Assembly: GCA_016649785.1 (NCBI GenBank)
Contig: JAENXB010000035.1
Location: 1 to 17,508, forward strand
Source of the DNA: Flavobacteriaceae bacterium
GTDB taxonomy: Bacteria; Bacteroidota; Bacteroidia; Flavobacteriales; Flavobacteriaceae
Length of the DNA: 17,508 bases
Direction: 5' to 3'
Shown here: positions 8,612 to 14,741 of the stretch, one piece after another
Position numbering within the stretch: position 1 is the stretch's first letter
Layout of the letters: each line of letters opens with the position of its first letter
Notes under the pieces: generated by a model
The model's input: only the letters and a program-made list of their open reading frames with translations
Told to the model about the DNA's origin: nothing
The model's database searches: none
Translations under genes and position numbers: made by a program

Positions 8612-8839
8612 ATGCTTTGCGCGCTTTGTAGTGGCCCGACCAAAGAATTTAATCAAGGAAACAAGCGCCGGTATGTGCAATGTCAAAACTGCAAGTCAGT
8701 ATTGCTATTACCGGAGTTTTACATTGATTCTCTGTCAAAAATATGTATTCCGAAGGATGACGCGAAAAAACCGTCGAAACGGTTCGGATGGAGATTATGG
8801 TTTCATTTTCCCACGATTAAAATCGTGGGCTATGAATAA
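8612..8839 (+). pseudogene. Truncated zinc-ribbon N-terminus, probably of a SAM methyltransferase
   Basis: A 75-codon reading frame. Residues 1-39 look like the start of the class I SAM-dependent methyltransferases that begin with a small zinc ribbon: Cys3-x-x-Cys6, then Arg-Tyr and Cys24-x-x-Cys27, then a hydrophobic stretch and PEFY. Full members run to roughly 200-350 residues. Here family resemblance stops near base 8729. The remaining codons are a read-through of a palindromic element (8750-8840), and the frame ends inside it. No methyltransferase fold or SAM-binding glycine motif follows on either strand. The likely reading is a 5' gene remnant left by insertion or deletion at the element. 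A genuine small zinc-binding protein cannot be excluded. Confidence 0.5.
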
Positions 8840-8840
8840 T
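8750..8840. repeat. REP-like two-hairpin palindromic element
   Basis: Two adjacent perfect hairpins. The first is AACCGT-CGAA-ACGGTT (8769-8784), itself bracketed by CCGAA at 8750-8754 and TTCGG at 8783-8787. The second is CCCACGATT-AA-AATCGTGGG (8810-8829), with outer complementary arms TTCAT (8802-8806) / ATGAA (8832-8836) and ATTA (8794-8797) / TAAT (8837-8840). Paired hairpins between convergent genes, with no long ORF of their own, are the usual layout of REP/BIME elements moved by Y1 (IS200/IS605-like, RAYT) transposases. No transposase is present in this window. The element lies between the truncated methyltransferase frame and the end of mazG and may also act as a transcript end. Confidence 0.55.
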
Positions 8841-8881
8841 AGAAATATCGACAATTCTAATTTTCCTTCAATAACAATCTA

Positions 8882-9655
8882 CTACAAAAGTTTAGCTTCT
8901 TCCCAGAAAATATCCATTTCGGCCAGGGACATTTCGGTTAATGGCTTATTTTTTTCCTTTGCCTTTTCTTCCAGGTACTGAAAGCGTTTGATGAACTTTT
9001 TATTGGTGCGTTCCAAAGCATTCTCAGGGTTAATTTTCAAAAAGCGTGCGTAGTTGATCAAAGAAAACAAAACATCGCCAAATTCGGCCTCCATTTTATC
9101 CTCATCCTGAGCCTGCACTTCAACTTTCAGTTCTTCCAGTTCTTCTTTCAATTTCTCTATTACCTGTTGTGGCTCTTCCCAGTCGAATCCAACTCCTGCA
9201 ACCTTATCCTGGATCCTGCTGGCTTTTACCAAAGCCGGTAAAGACATTGGGACTCCTTCCAAAACGCTTTTATTCCCGGCTTTCAACTTCAGGTTTTCCC
9301 AGTTTTTTTTCACTTCTTCCTCATCGGCCACTTTTACATCGCCGTAAATATGCGGATGCCTTTCAATGAGTTTTTCGCAAATGCTATTTGTCACATCGGC
9401 GATATCAAAATCCTTTGTTTCACTGCCTATTTTAGCGTAAAACACAATATGAAGCAATATATCGCCAAGCTCCTTTTTAATTTCCTGCTGGTCTTTTTCC
9501 AGAATAGCATCGCCCAGTTCATAGACTTCCTCAATGGTTAAATGCCGCAGGGATTCCATGGTCTGCTTCATATCCCAGGGACATTGCCCCCGCAATTCAT
9601 CCATAATTGTCAAAAGCCTGTCGAATGCCAAAAGCTGGTCTTTTCTTGAATTCAT
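8882..9655 (-). CDS. mazG: Nucleoside triphosphate pyrophosphohydrolase MazG
   Basis: A 257-residue MazG, which hydrolyses (d)NTPs to NMP and pyrophosphate and is thought to clean the nucleotide pool and modulate stress responses. Two all-alpha MazG domains are visible. The N-terminal one has CPWD at 25-28, the metal-binding EExxE at 42-46 and ELGD at 62-65. The C-terminal one has EExxE at 171-175 and EFGD at 191-194, preceded by the linker KVAGVGFDW. RHPHIYGD at 99-106 is also typical. Length matches the full two-domain form and no catalytic residue appears lost. The next gene upstream on the same strand (DUF5606) is separated from it by a strong terminator, so mazG probably has its own promoter. 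Confidence 0.93.
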   Translation of the reverse strand: MNSRKDQLLAFDRLLTIMDELRGQCPWDMKQTMESLRHLTIEEVYELGDAILEKDQQEIKKELGDILLHIVFYAKIGSETKDFDIADVTNSICEKLIERHPHIYGDVKVADEEEVKKNWENLKLKAGNKSVLEGVPMSLPALVKASRIQDKVAGVGFDWEEPQQVIEKLKEELEELKVEVQAQDEDKMEAEFGDVLFSLINYARFLKINPENALERTNKKFIKRFQYLEEKAKEKNKPLTEMSLAEMDIFWEEAKLL

Positions 9656-9671
9656 TGGTTACTCATTTCTG

Positions 9672-9679
9672 CAAAAATA
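9672..9679 (-). promoter_or_regulatory. Candidate -7 element of mazG
   Basis: Read on the minus strand, TATTTTTG matches TAnnTTTG exactly. It lies 16 bases before the mazG ATG, implying a leader of only about ten bases. No TTG lies at the right distance upstream. Confidence 0.4.
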
Positions 9680-9721
9680 CAATTGCGCGTACTTTTTCCC
9701 ATATTTAAATCGAAAAATATG

Positions 9722-9767
9722 AAAATAAAAAAGCAGCTTTAATTAATTAAAACTGCTTTTTTATTTT
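9722..9767 (-). terminator. Strong, potentially bidirectional terminator after the DUF5606 gene
   Basis: A 15-base perfect inverted repeat, arms 9722-9736 and 9753-9767, with a 16-base AT loop. The core is GCAG/CTGC, flanked by an A-run on the left and a T-run on the right, so a U-tract follows the stem on either strand. It sits 14 bases past the end of the DUF5606 gene and upstream of mazG, separating the two minus-strand transcripts. Confidence 0.8.
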
Positions 9768-9780
9768 TGAAATCAGATTT

Positions 9781-10208
9781 TTATTCCTCTTCACCTGAAG
9801 TCGCTTCTTTCTCCTTAGCTATAGAAAAATCGGTAAATTCATTTTTCACCAATAGGTTATACCACTGGATGATCTTTTTGATATCACTTTGATACACCCT
9901 GTCCACATCATAATCCGGCAAAATTTCCGAGAAATAGGCCTCTAACTCCTTTTTGGGAGCTTTATGATCTATAGCTTCTCCCCCATTTTCCTTTTCGGAC
10001 ATCTTCTGAAAGATAGTTCCCAACGGCACTTCTTCAGTAGTGGTGTAAATTGCTATTTTTCGCTAAGTAAACTTACGTTTTGGCGAACATTCACCGCAAT
10101 CTTCTTTTCATCTATAATCGATTTTGCAACAAAACCTCCACGGGTTTGTGCTGTTAACTCAAATAATCCCGGTTTTCCGGAAATCGATAAAATTTTTTCT
10201 AAACCCAT
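9781..10208 (-). pseudogene. DUF5606 family gene, interrupted by a one-base frameshift
   Basis: The 5' part (from ATG at 10206-10208) encodes MGLEKILSISGKPGLFELTA and then GGFVAKSI...VRQNVSLLSEK, ending at a TAG. The 3' part, in another frame, continues with IAIYTTTEEVPLGTIFQKMS and then ENGGEAIDHK...DIKKIIQWYNLL, ending at 9781. Together they match the usual 140-odd residue DUF5606 layout (small conserved Bacteroidota protein, function unknown). One extra A in the five-A run (T-run at plus positions 10056-10060) would join them as LLSEK-IAIYTT, giving about 142 residues. Both halves are otherwise intact and family-like. This could be a true recent mutation, a sequencing or assembly error in a homopolymer, or, less likely, programmed frameshifting. 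In flavobacteria the gene usually sits beside def and ruvX, as here. Confidence 0.8.
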
Positions 10209-10232
10209 ATTTTCATTATAAATTTTGGCTGG

Positions 10233-10262
10233 CAAATATCACTTCTCTGTACTTAATAACAA
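10233..10262 (-). promoter_or_regulatory. Candidate promoter of the DUF5606 gene
   Basis: On the minus strand, TTG (10262-10260), a 19-base spacer, then GATATTTG (10240-10233), one mismatch from TAnnTTTG. The implied start lies about 18 bases before the ATG at 10208. This supports that start over an earlier in-frame ATG at 10235, which would overlap the -7 element. Confidence 0.5.
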
Positions 10263-10267
10263 AAGAA

Positions 10268-10858
10268 TTAACGTCCTTTTTTCATTGCCGGAAAGCGCAT
10301 TCTATAATCGACGTCCACCTTTCCTTTTGAGATATCACTTAGTTTTCCTTTGATCAAACGTTTTTTAAGACTGGATAGTTTATCTGTGAATAAAATTCCT
10401 TCAATGTGATCGTATTCGTGCTGGATGACTCTTGCCGCCAAGCCTTCGTAGGTTTCGCGGAACGAATTGAAATCCTCATCCTGATATTCTATTGTAATCC
10501 GGGGTTTTCTAAACACATCTTCCCGAATTTCGGGAATGCTTAAACAACCTTCATTAAAAGCCCATTCTTCCCCTTCTTCCGCAATGATCTTAGGGTTGAT
10601 AAAAACCTTTTTCAAACTGCTCAACACTTCTTTTTCAGGATCGGTTAAGTTTTCGTCTTCTGCAAAGGGCGATGGGTCGATAATAAACAATCTGATGGAA
10701 CAGTTTACTTGTGGCGCGGCAAGGCCTACCCCATAAGCTTCGTACATAGTATCCCACATATTTATTATCAACTGCTCCAAATCCGGATAATCTTTCATAA
10801 TTTCTTGTCCCTTTTTTCGTAAAACAGGGTCCCCGTATGCTATAATTGGTAAAATCAT
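10268..10858 (-). CDS. def: Peptide deformylase
   Basis: A 196-residue peptide deformylase, a metalloenzyme that removes the N-formyl group from nascent proteins at the ribosome. All three family motifs are present: GVGLAAPQ at residues 43-50, EGCLSIP at 103-109 with the metal-ligand Cys105, and QHEYDH at 146-151 with metal ligands His147 and His151 and the catalytic Glu148. An insertion around residues 62-80 (acidic, between the first and second motifs) and the C-terminal MRFPAMKKGR tail are typical of Bacteroidota enzymes. The gene starts MILPIIAYGDPVLR, the usual beginning. It lies 59 bases upstream of the DUF5606 gene on the same strand and 309 bases downstream of ruvX. No conventional promoter is obvious immediately upstream. 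Confidence 0.95.
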   Translation of the reverse strand: MILPIIAYGDPVLRKKGQEIMKDYPDLEQLIINMWDTMYEAYGVGLAAPQVNCSIRLFIIDPSPFAEDENLTDPEKEVLSSLKKVFINPKIIAEEGEEWAFNEGCLSIPEIREDVFRKPRITIEYQDEDFNSFRETYEGLAARVIQHEYDHIEGILFTDKLSSLKKRLIKGKLSDISKGKVDVDYRMRFPAMKKGR

Positions 10859-11167
10859 TTAAATTTTATAATTTATATTGAATAATGTATATCTAATATT
10901 GAATAATGTATAATTTTAAAAAATCAACTATTCATGTTTTTTGTAGCTGTGAAATTGAACATAAACTTGCCTGATTAGTTCTGACCGGTTTAAACCATTA
11001 TTTCCTTGTTACCTGTATTTTATTTCCCGCTGCCGAAAGCTATCGGGATCGCAGATTTTCGCAGAAAATAATCTTTACTATTTTTTAGCCACGAATGCAC
11101 GAATATTTTTTATCTCTCATCTTTCCTCTTTCCTCTATTTTCTCTCCCCACTTTCCACTTTCCACCA
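10859..11167. repeat. Gene-free 309-base stretch: mosaic of short direct repeats
   Basis: No credible gene on either strand. It contains: (a) a 17-base direct repeat ATATTGAATAATGTATA at 10875-10891 and 10896-10912; (b) an imperfect palindrome CCGAAAGCTATCGG near 11033-11046; (c) TCGCAGA twice, ten bases apart (11049-11055 and 11059-11065); (d) CACGAAT twice, eight bases apart (11090-11096 and 11098-11104); and (e) a pyrimidine-rich tract, about 11107-11165, made of CTTTCC/CTCT runs. From general familiarity, such words recur in intergenic DNA of many Bacteroidota; their origin is not established. The stretch lies between ruvX and def, both on the minus strand, and must contain the def promoter unless def is read from ruvX. 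Confidence 0.65.
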
Positions 11168-11575
11168 TTATTTATAAAGGTAGGTTTGCAAAATTATGGT
11201 CGCGCTTATTTCATCCAACAAGGCCTTATTTTGGCGTTTTTTCTTTTTCAAGCCGCTGTCGATCATTGTTTTTACTGCCATTTTTGAAGTAAATCGCTCA
11301 TCTACGCGTTTAATTTCCATCAAAGGGAATTTTTCCTTGAATTTTTTTAAGAATTCCTGGATTGCAGCTTCGCTTTGAGAAGGGGTATTGTCCATTTGTT
11401 TGGGTTCACCTACAAGCACCAGTTCAACATTTTCGGTCTTAAAATAATTTTCCAGATAAGGCAACAACTCTTTTGTAGCAACGGTAGCCAGCCCCGATGC
11501 AATAATTTGAAACTCATCTGTGACAGCGATTCCTGTGCGTTTTCCACCGTAATCTAAAGCCAAAATCCTTGCCAT
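11168..11575 (-). CDS. ruvX: Holliday junction resolvase-like protein RuvX (YqgF family)
   Basis: A 135-residue RNase H-fold protein of the YqgF/RuvX family, implicated in pre-16S rRNA 5'-end processing and, by homology, in Holliday-junction resolution. Motifs are ILALDYGGKRTG with the active-site Asp8, VGEP at 55-58, VDERFTS at 91-97, and LDEISA with Asp121. Length is normal. A longer frame upstream adds 15 residues that do not resemble the family, so MARILALDYG at 11575 is chosen; the promoter just upstream supports this. It diverges from dapD across 86 bases and is followed on the same strand by def and DUF5606, a common flavobacterial gene order. Confidence 0.92.
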   Translation of the reverse strand: MARILALDYGGKRTGIAVTDEFQIIASGLATVATKELLPYLENYFKTENVELVLVGEPKQMDNTPSQSEAAIQEFLKKFKEKFPLMEIKRVDERFTSKMAVKTMIDSGLKKKKRQNKALLDEISATIILQTYLYK

Positions 11576-11588
11576 AGCCAATTTTATG

Positions 11589-11620
11589 CAAATGTAAGGT
11601 TTATATGGTAATGCGCCCAA
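11589..11620 (-). promoter_or_regulatory. Promoter of ruvX
   Basis: On the minus strand, TTG (11620-11618), a 21-base spacer, then TACATTTG (11596-11589). This is a full match to the Bacteroidota TTG-N19-21-TAnnTTTG form. The implied transcript starts around 11582, leaving a leader of about seven bases before the ATG at 11575. Confidence 0.6.
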
Positions 11621-11638
11621 AAATTGATACTAAGCTGT

Positions 11639-11646
11639 TATATTTG
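11639..11646 (+). promoter_or_regulatory. Candidate -7 element of dapD
   Basis: TATATTTG is an exact TAnnTTTG match, 15 bases before the dapD ATG at 11662. The only TTG nearby (11624-11626) is too close (12-base spacing), so the -33 element is missing or degenerate. The transcript leader would be about ten bases. Confidence 0.45.
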
Positions 11647-11661
11647 CTAAAAATCATCAGG

Positions 11662-12477
11662 ATGAAAGAATTAGAAGATATTATTGCAAAAGCATGGGAA
11701 GATCGCAGTTTGCTCAGCGATTCAAAAACAATAGATGCCATTCGCAGGGTAATCCTATTACTGGACCAGGGGGAACTGCGTGTTGCCGAACCAACTTCTG
11801 AAGGCTGGCAGGTAAACGAATGGATAAAAAAAGCAGTGGTATTGTATTTCCCTATCCAAAAAATGAAAACCATGGAAGCCGGAATTTTTGAGTATCACGA
11901 TAAAATTCCATTGAAAACCGGTTATGAGGATAAAGGAATAAGGGTGGTGCCAAATGCTGTTGCGAGGTACGGAGCTTATATATCCAGAGGCGTGATCCTG
12001 ATGCCGAGTTATGTAAATATCGGGGCTTATGTAGATGAAGGCACGATGGTAGATACCTGGGCCACCGTGGGAAGTTGTGCCCAAATTGGCAAAAATGTAC
12101 ATTTGAGCGGAGGCGTTGGAATTGGCGGAGTTTTGGAACCCCTGCAAGCAGCACCGGTAATTATTGAAGATAATGCGTTTATAGGTTCAAGATGTATTGT
12201 TGTTGAAGGAATCCGGGTAGAAAAGGAAGCCGTGTTGGGAGCCAATGTCGTGCTCACCGGCTCAACAAAAATTATTGATGTTACCGGAGACCATCCAAAA
12301 GAATTTAAAGGCTACGTCCCATCAAGATCAGTGGTAATTCCGGGAAGTTACACCAAGAAATTTCCTGCGGGAGAATTCCAGGTACCTTGTGCGTTGATCA
12401 TTGGGAAAAGGAAGGAAAGTACCAATAAAAAAACTTCACTGAACGATGCTTTGAGGGAATATAATGTGGCAGTATAA
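11662..12477 (+). CDS. dapD: 2,3,4,5-tetrahydropyridine-2,6-dicarboxylate N-succinyltransferase
   Basis: A 271-residue DapD, which transfers succinyl from succinyl-CoA to tetrahydrodipicolinate in the succinylase branch of the diaminopimelate/lysine pathway. It therefore serves peptidoglycan and lysine synthesis. The N-terminal helical domain (1-95) is followed by a left-handed beta-helix of hexapeptide repeats from about 96 to 205 (for example YVNIGAYVDEGTMVDTWATV, GSCAQIGKN, IEDNAFIGSRCIVVEGIRV). A C-terminal domain contains SYTKKFPAGEFQVPCALIIG. Length matches the family. The ATG at 11662 (MKELEDIIAKAWEDR) is chosen over an upstream in-frame ATG at 11605, because the extra 19 residues are not family-like and would include the -7 element. 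It is divergent from ruvX and followed by a terminator hairpin. Confidence 0.95.
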   Translation: MKELEDIIAKAWEDRSLLSDSKTIDAIRRVILLLDQGELRVAEPTSEGWQVNEWIKKAVVLYFPIQKMKTMEAGIFEYHDKIPLKTGYEDKGIRVVPNAVARYGAYISRGVILMPSYVNIGAYVDEGTMVDTWATVGSCAQIGKNVHLSGGVGIGGVLEPLQAAPVIIEDNAFIGSRCIVVEGIRVEKEAVLGANVVLTGSTKIIDVTGDHPKEFKGYVPSRSVVIPGSYTKKFPAGEFQVPCALIIGKRKESTNKKTSLNDALREYNVAV

Positions 12478-12529
12478 TAGTACCCTAACCCTTGAAGGGG
12501 AATTCATAGAACTTAAATAAAATTTTAAA

Positions 12530-12556
12530 AAAACCCTTCCCTTCGGGAAGGGTTTT
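12530..12556 (+). terminator. GC-rich hairpin, probable dapD terminator
   Basis: A 12-base perfect inverted repeat, AAAACCCTTCCC (12530-12541) and GGGAAGGGTTTT (12545-12556), with a three-base TTC loop. It follows dapD by about 50 bases and is preceded by a related word CCCTAACCCTTGAAGGGG (12483-12500). It ends nine bases before the next start codon, so it may also influence expression of that gene. Confidence 0.7.
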
Positions 12557-12565
12557 GGTGGACCT

Positions 12566-13627
12566 ATGAAAATACTAATTATTCAGCAAAAAATGATTGG
12601 CGATGTGCTCACTACCTCTATCTTATTTGAGGCTTTGCGGGGGGAATATCCGGAAGCAGAATTGCATTATCTTATTTTCCCCCATACTCGCCCCGTTGTT
12701 GAAAATAATCCCTTTATTGATAAGTTGATCCTTTTTGAAGATTCAGATAAAAACCCCCTGAATTTTGTTTCTTTTCTTCAGAAAATAAAAAAGGAAGAAT
12801 ATGAGGTAGTAATTGATGTTTATTCGAAATTAGGAACTGCTTTAATTTCGTGGGTTTCCGGAGCGAAATTCCGTATTTCCTTTAACAAATGGTACACCCG
12901 GCATTTTTATACAGCTGTTTTTGATCGCAATATAATCCCAAAAACCAATGCCGGCCTGGCTATTGAGAAAAGGATGCAGCTGTTACAGCCTTTATACAAA
13001 AATTTCCCTGCGGAAATTAAACCTAAAATATATCTTACCCCTGCTGAAATTTCTTCTGCTGAACAATTATTATCACAATCTGGTATTAATTCTGAGAAAC
13101 CACTGCTGATGATCTCGGTTTTGGGAAGTTCAAAAAACAAAACCTATCCTCCGGAATTTCTTGCTGTTTTACTAAATAAAATAGTTGAAGAAACCGAAGC
13201 GCAGTTATTGTTCAACTACATTCCCTCCCAATTGGATGAAGCCCGGAATATTTACCAGTTGTGCAACCCAAAAACCCAAAAGCACATTCACCTCGACATT
13301 TTTGGAAAAAGTTTAAGGGAATTTATGGCGCTTACTTCCCAATGCGATGCATTGATAGGAAATGAAGGCGGTGCTGTGAATATGGCTAAAGCCTTAAACG
13401 TACCTACATTTGCTATCTTTTCTCCTTCGGTCAATAAGGAAAACTGGAATATCTTTGAAGATGACATCACCAATGTTTCTGTACATTTACAGGATTTTAT
13501 GCCTGAAATTTTTCAGAATAAATCAAAGAAAGAACTGAAATCTCAAACTGAAGAAATGTACCGTCAATTTAAACCGGACTATTTTTCAGAAAAACTTCAG
13601 AAATTTCTTGAAACCATAAAAAAATGA
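12566..13627 (+). CDS. Glycosyltransferase family 9 (heptosyltransferase-like)
   Basis: A 353-residue GT-B glycosyltransferase resembling GT9 LPS heptosyltransferases (WaaC/WaaF/WaaQ). The N-terminus MKILIIQQKMIGDVLTTSIL matches the family's usual KIL-x6-IGD-hydrophobic beginning. The C-terminal nucleotide-sugar domain contains LIGNEGGAVNMAKALNVPTFAIFSP (residues 263-287 region), corresponding to the GxDSG-xxHLA motif of heptosyltransferases. Here Asp-Ser is replaced by Glu-Gly and the His by Asn, so the donor may not be a heptose. There is no membrane segment; it is probably peripheral on the cytoplasmic face. It overlaps the next gene by four bases (ATGA), pointing to a shared glycan assembly pathway. 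No promoter is seen between the terminator hairpin and the ATG. Confidence 0.82.
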   Translation: MKILIIQQKMIGDVLTTSILFEALRGEYPEAELHYLIFPHTRPVVENNPFIDKLILFEDSDKNPLNFVSFLQKIKKEEYEVVIDVYSKLGTALISWVSGAKFRISFNKWYTRHFYTAVFDRNIIPKTNAGLAIEKRMQLLQPLYKNFPAEIKPKIYLTPAEISSAEQLLSQSGINSEKPLLMISVLGSSKNKTYPPEFLAVLLNKIVEETEAQLLFNYIPSQLDEARNIYQLCNPKTQKHIHLDIFGKSLREFMALTSQCDALIGNEGGAVNMAKALNVPTFAIFSPSVNKENWNIFEDDITNVSVHLQDFMPEIFQNKSKKELKSQTEEMYRQFKPDYFSEKLQKFLETIKK

Positions 13628-14694
13628 AGTACCGATTTTTAATCTATATCAGCCATACCTATGCGCTTCCAATTGGCGGGCCATTACAAACCGAAATATT
13701 AAAACGCGGGTTTGAGATAAAATGGTTCGCCGACGAGGAATATACCAAAGCATATTTTCCGGAACATGGCGAATTGTTATATACCGTTGAAGAAGCAATT
13801 GAATTTGATCCCCACGTAGTTTTGACAATAAACGATAGCGTACCCGATTTTATTCCGGGGATAAAAGTACAGGTTTTTCACGGTTTCCCCGCCAATAAAA
13901 GAAAAGGTACCGACCAGTTTAAAATTCGCGGGTTATTTGACCTTTATTGCACCCAGGGGCCTTCTTCAACTCCAATATTTAAGGAATTAAGCCAGAAATA
14001 TAAAACATTTGAAGTAACAGAAACAGGTTGGCCAAAGGTAGATCCTTTATTTCCGATCACTCCCCGTGCCCAGAGACAAAAACCGGTAATTTTAATCGCT
14101 TCCACCTTTACAAAACAATACAGCCTCGCTTTAAATGATGAAGTGACAGACGAACTGCATCGTCTTTCAAAACTGGAAAAATGGGAATTTATAGCTGTCC
14201 TGCATCCAAAACTGGAACAGTCTGTTTACCGGAAATTTGAAGCGCTTCAAAATGAGAATTTCACCTTTTATAACACTACAGATCTGATCCCTTTGTTCAG
14301 AAAGGCCGATGTTATGTTTGCCGATACCACCTCGGCACTTATTGAATTTTTACTTCAGGAAAAACCCGTAGTCACCTTTAAAAATAATATGCCGGGGCCA
14401 TATTTAATTAATATTTCAGAAGTTTCTGAAATTGAATCCGCATTGGAAAAGGCATTGAGCAGACCGGAAAATCTGATCAGGGAAATAAGAAAATTCAGTC
14501 AATTTTCACATCCATATACCGACGGAAGATCAAGTGAAAGAGTTATAGACGCCTGTATTGAATTTTTGCACAAAGACAAAGATCATTTAAAAAAGAAGCC
14601 GATAAATTTAATCCGGAAATATAAGATCAGAAAAAAGCTCAATTATTTTACGCTCAAAAGTTATGATCGACCTTTGACTATAAAGAAATCCTGA
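13624..14694 (+). CDS. CDP-glycerol glycerophosphotransferase-like protein
   Basis: A 356-residue GT-B-type protein resembling the CDP-glycerol:poly(glycerophosphate) glycerophosphotransferase family (TagB/TagF-like). Visible landmarks are HGFP at 86-89 (position of the family's conserved catalytic HG), TGWPKVDPLF at 134-143, HPK at 194-196, and DTTSALIEFLLQEKPVV at 234-250. The last pair corresponds to the second conserved His and the nucleotide-binding Ser/Asp region. The C-terminal 60 residues are basic, consistent with peripheral membrane binding. Relatives in Bacteroidota are common in LPS/O-antigen loci even though these organisms have no teichoic acid, so the actual polyol-phosphate or sugar substrate is unknown. 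It is translationally coupled to the GT9 gene through an ATGA overlap. It ends 47 bases from the convergent kinase gene. Confidence 0.8.
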   Translation: MKYRFLIYISHTYALPIGGPLQTEILKRGFEIKWFADEEYTKAYFPEHGELLYTVEEAIEFDPHVVLTINDSVPDFIPGIKVQVFHGFPANKRKGTDQFKIRGLFDLYCTQGPSSTPIFKELSQKYKTFEVTETGWPKVDPLFPITPRAQRQKPVILIASTFTKQYSLALNDEVTDELHRLSKLEKWEFIAVLHPKLEQSVYRKFEALQNENFTFYNTTDLIPLFRKADVMFADTTSALIEFLLQEKPVVTFKNNMPGPYLINISEVSEIESALEKALSRPENLIREIRKFSQFSHPYTDGRSSERVIDACIEFLHKDKDHLKKKPINLIRKYKIRKKLNYFTLKSYDRPLTIKKS

Positions 14695-14741
14695 GGGTGA
14701 ATTTCTATTTTAAACCATGGCATTTAAATTGATTGGAACGA

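Noticed and set aside
8631..8981. A 116-codon plus-strand open frame crossing the palindromic element and the end of mazG
   Set aside because: It overlaps the mazG 3' end antisense and the zinc-ribbon frame, and its composition shows no recognisable domain.
10875..11104. Short direct repeats considered as a CRISPR array
   Set aside because: Repeat units differ from each other, occur only in pairs, and have no regular 30-40 base spacers or nearby cas genes.
11095..11292. A 65-codon plus-strand frame across the pyrimidine-rich tract
   Set aside because: The frame is open only because of low-complexity C/T sequence and antisense ruvX; no family features.
11605..11661. Upstream in-frame ATG extending dapD by 19 residues
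   Set aside because: The added residues are not family-like and the -7 element TATATTTG lies within them; MKELEDIIAKAW is the expected start.
14708..14730. Imperfect palindrome TTTAAA-CCATGG-TTTAAA between convergent genes, considered as a terminator
   Set aside because: Arms pair poorly around an offset centre, it has little G+C and no T-tract, so termination cannot be supported.
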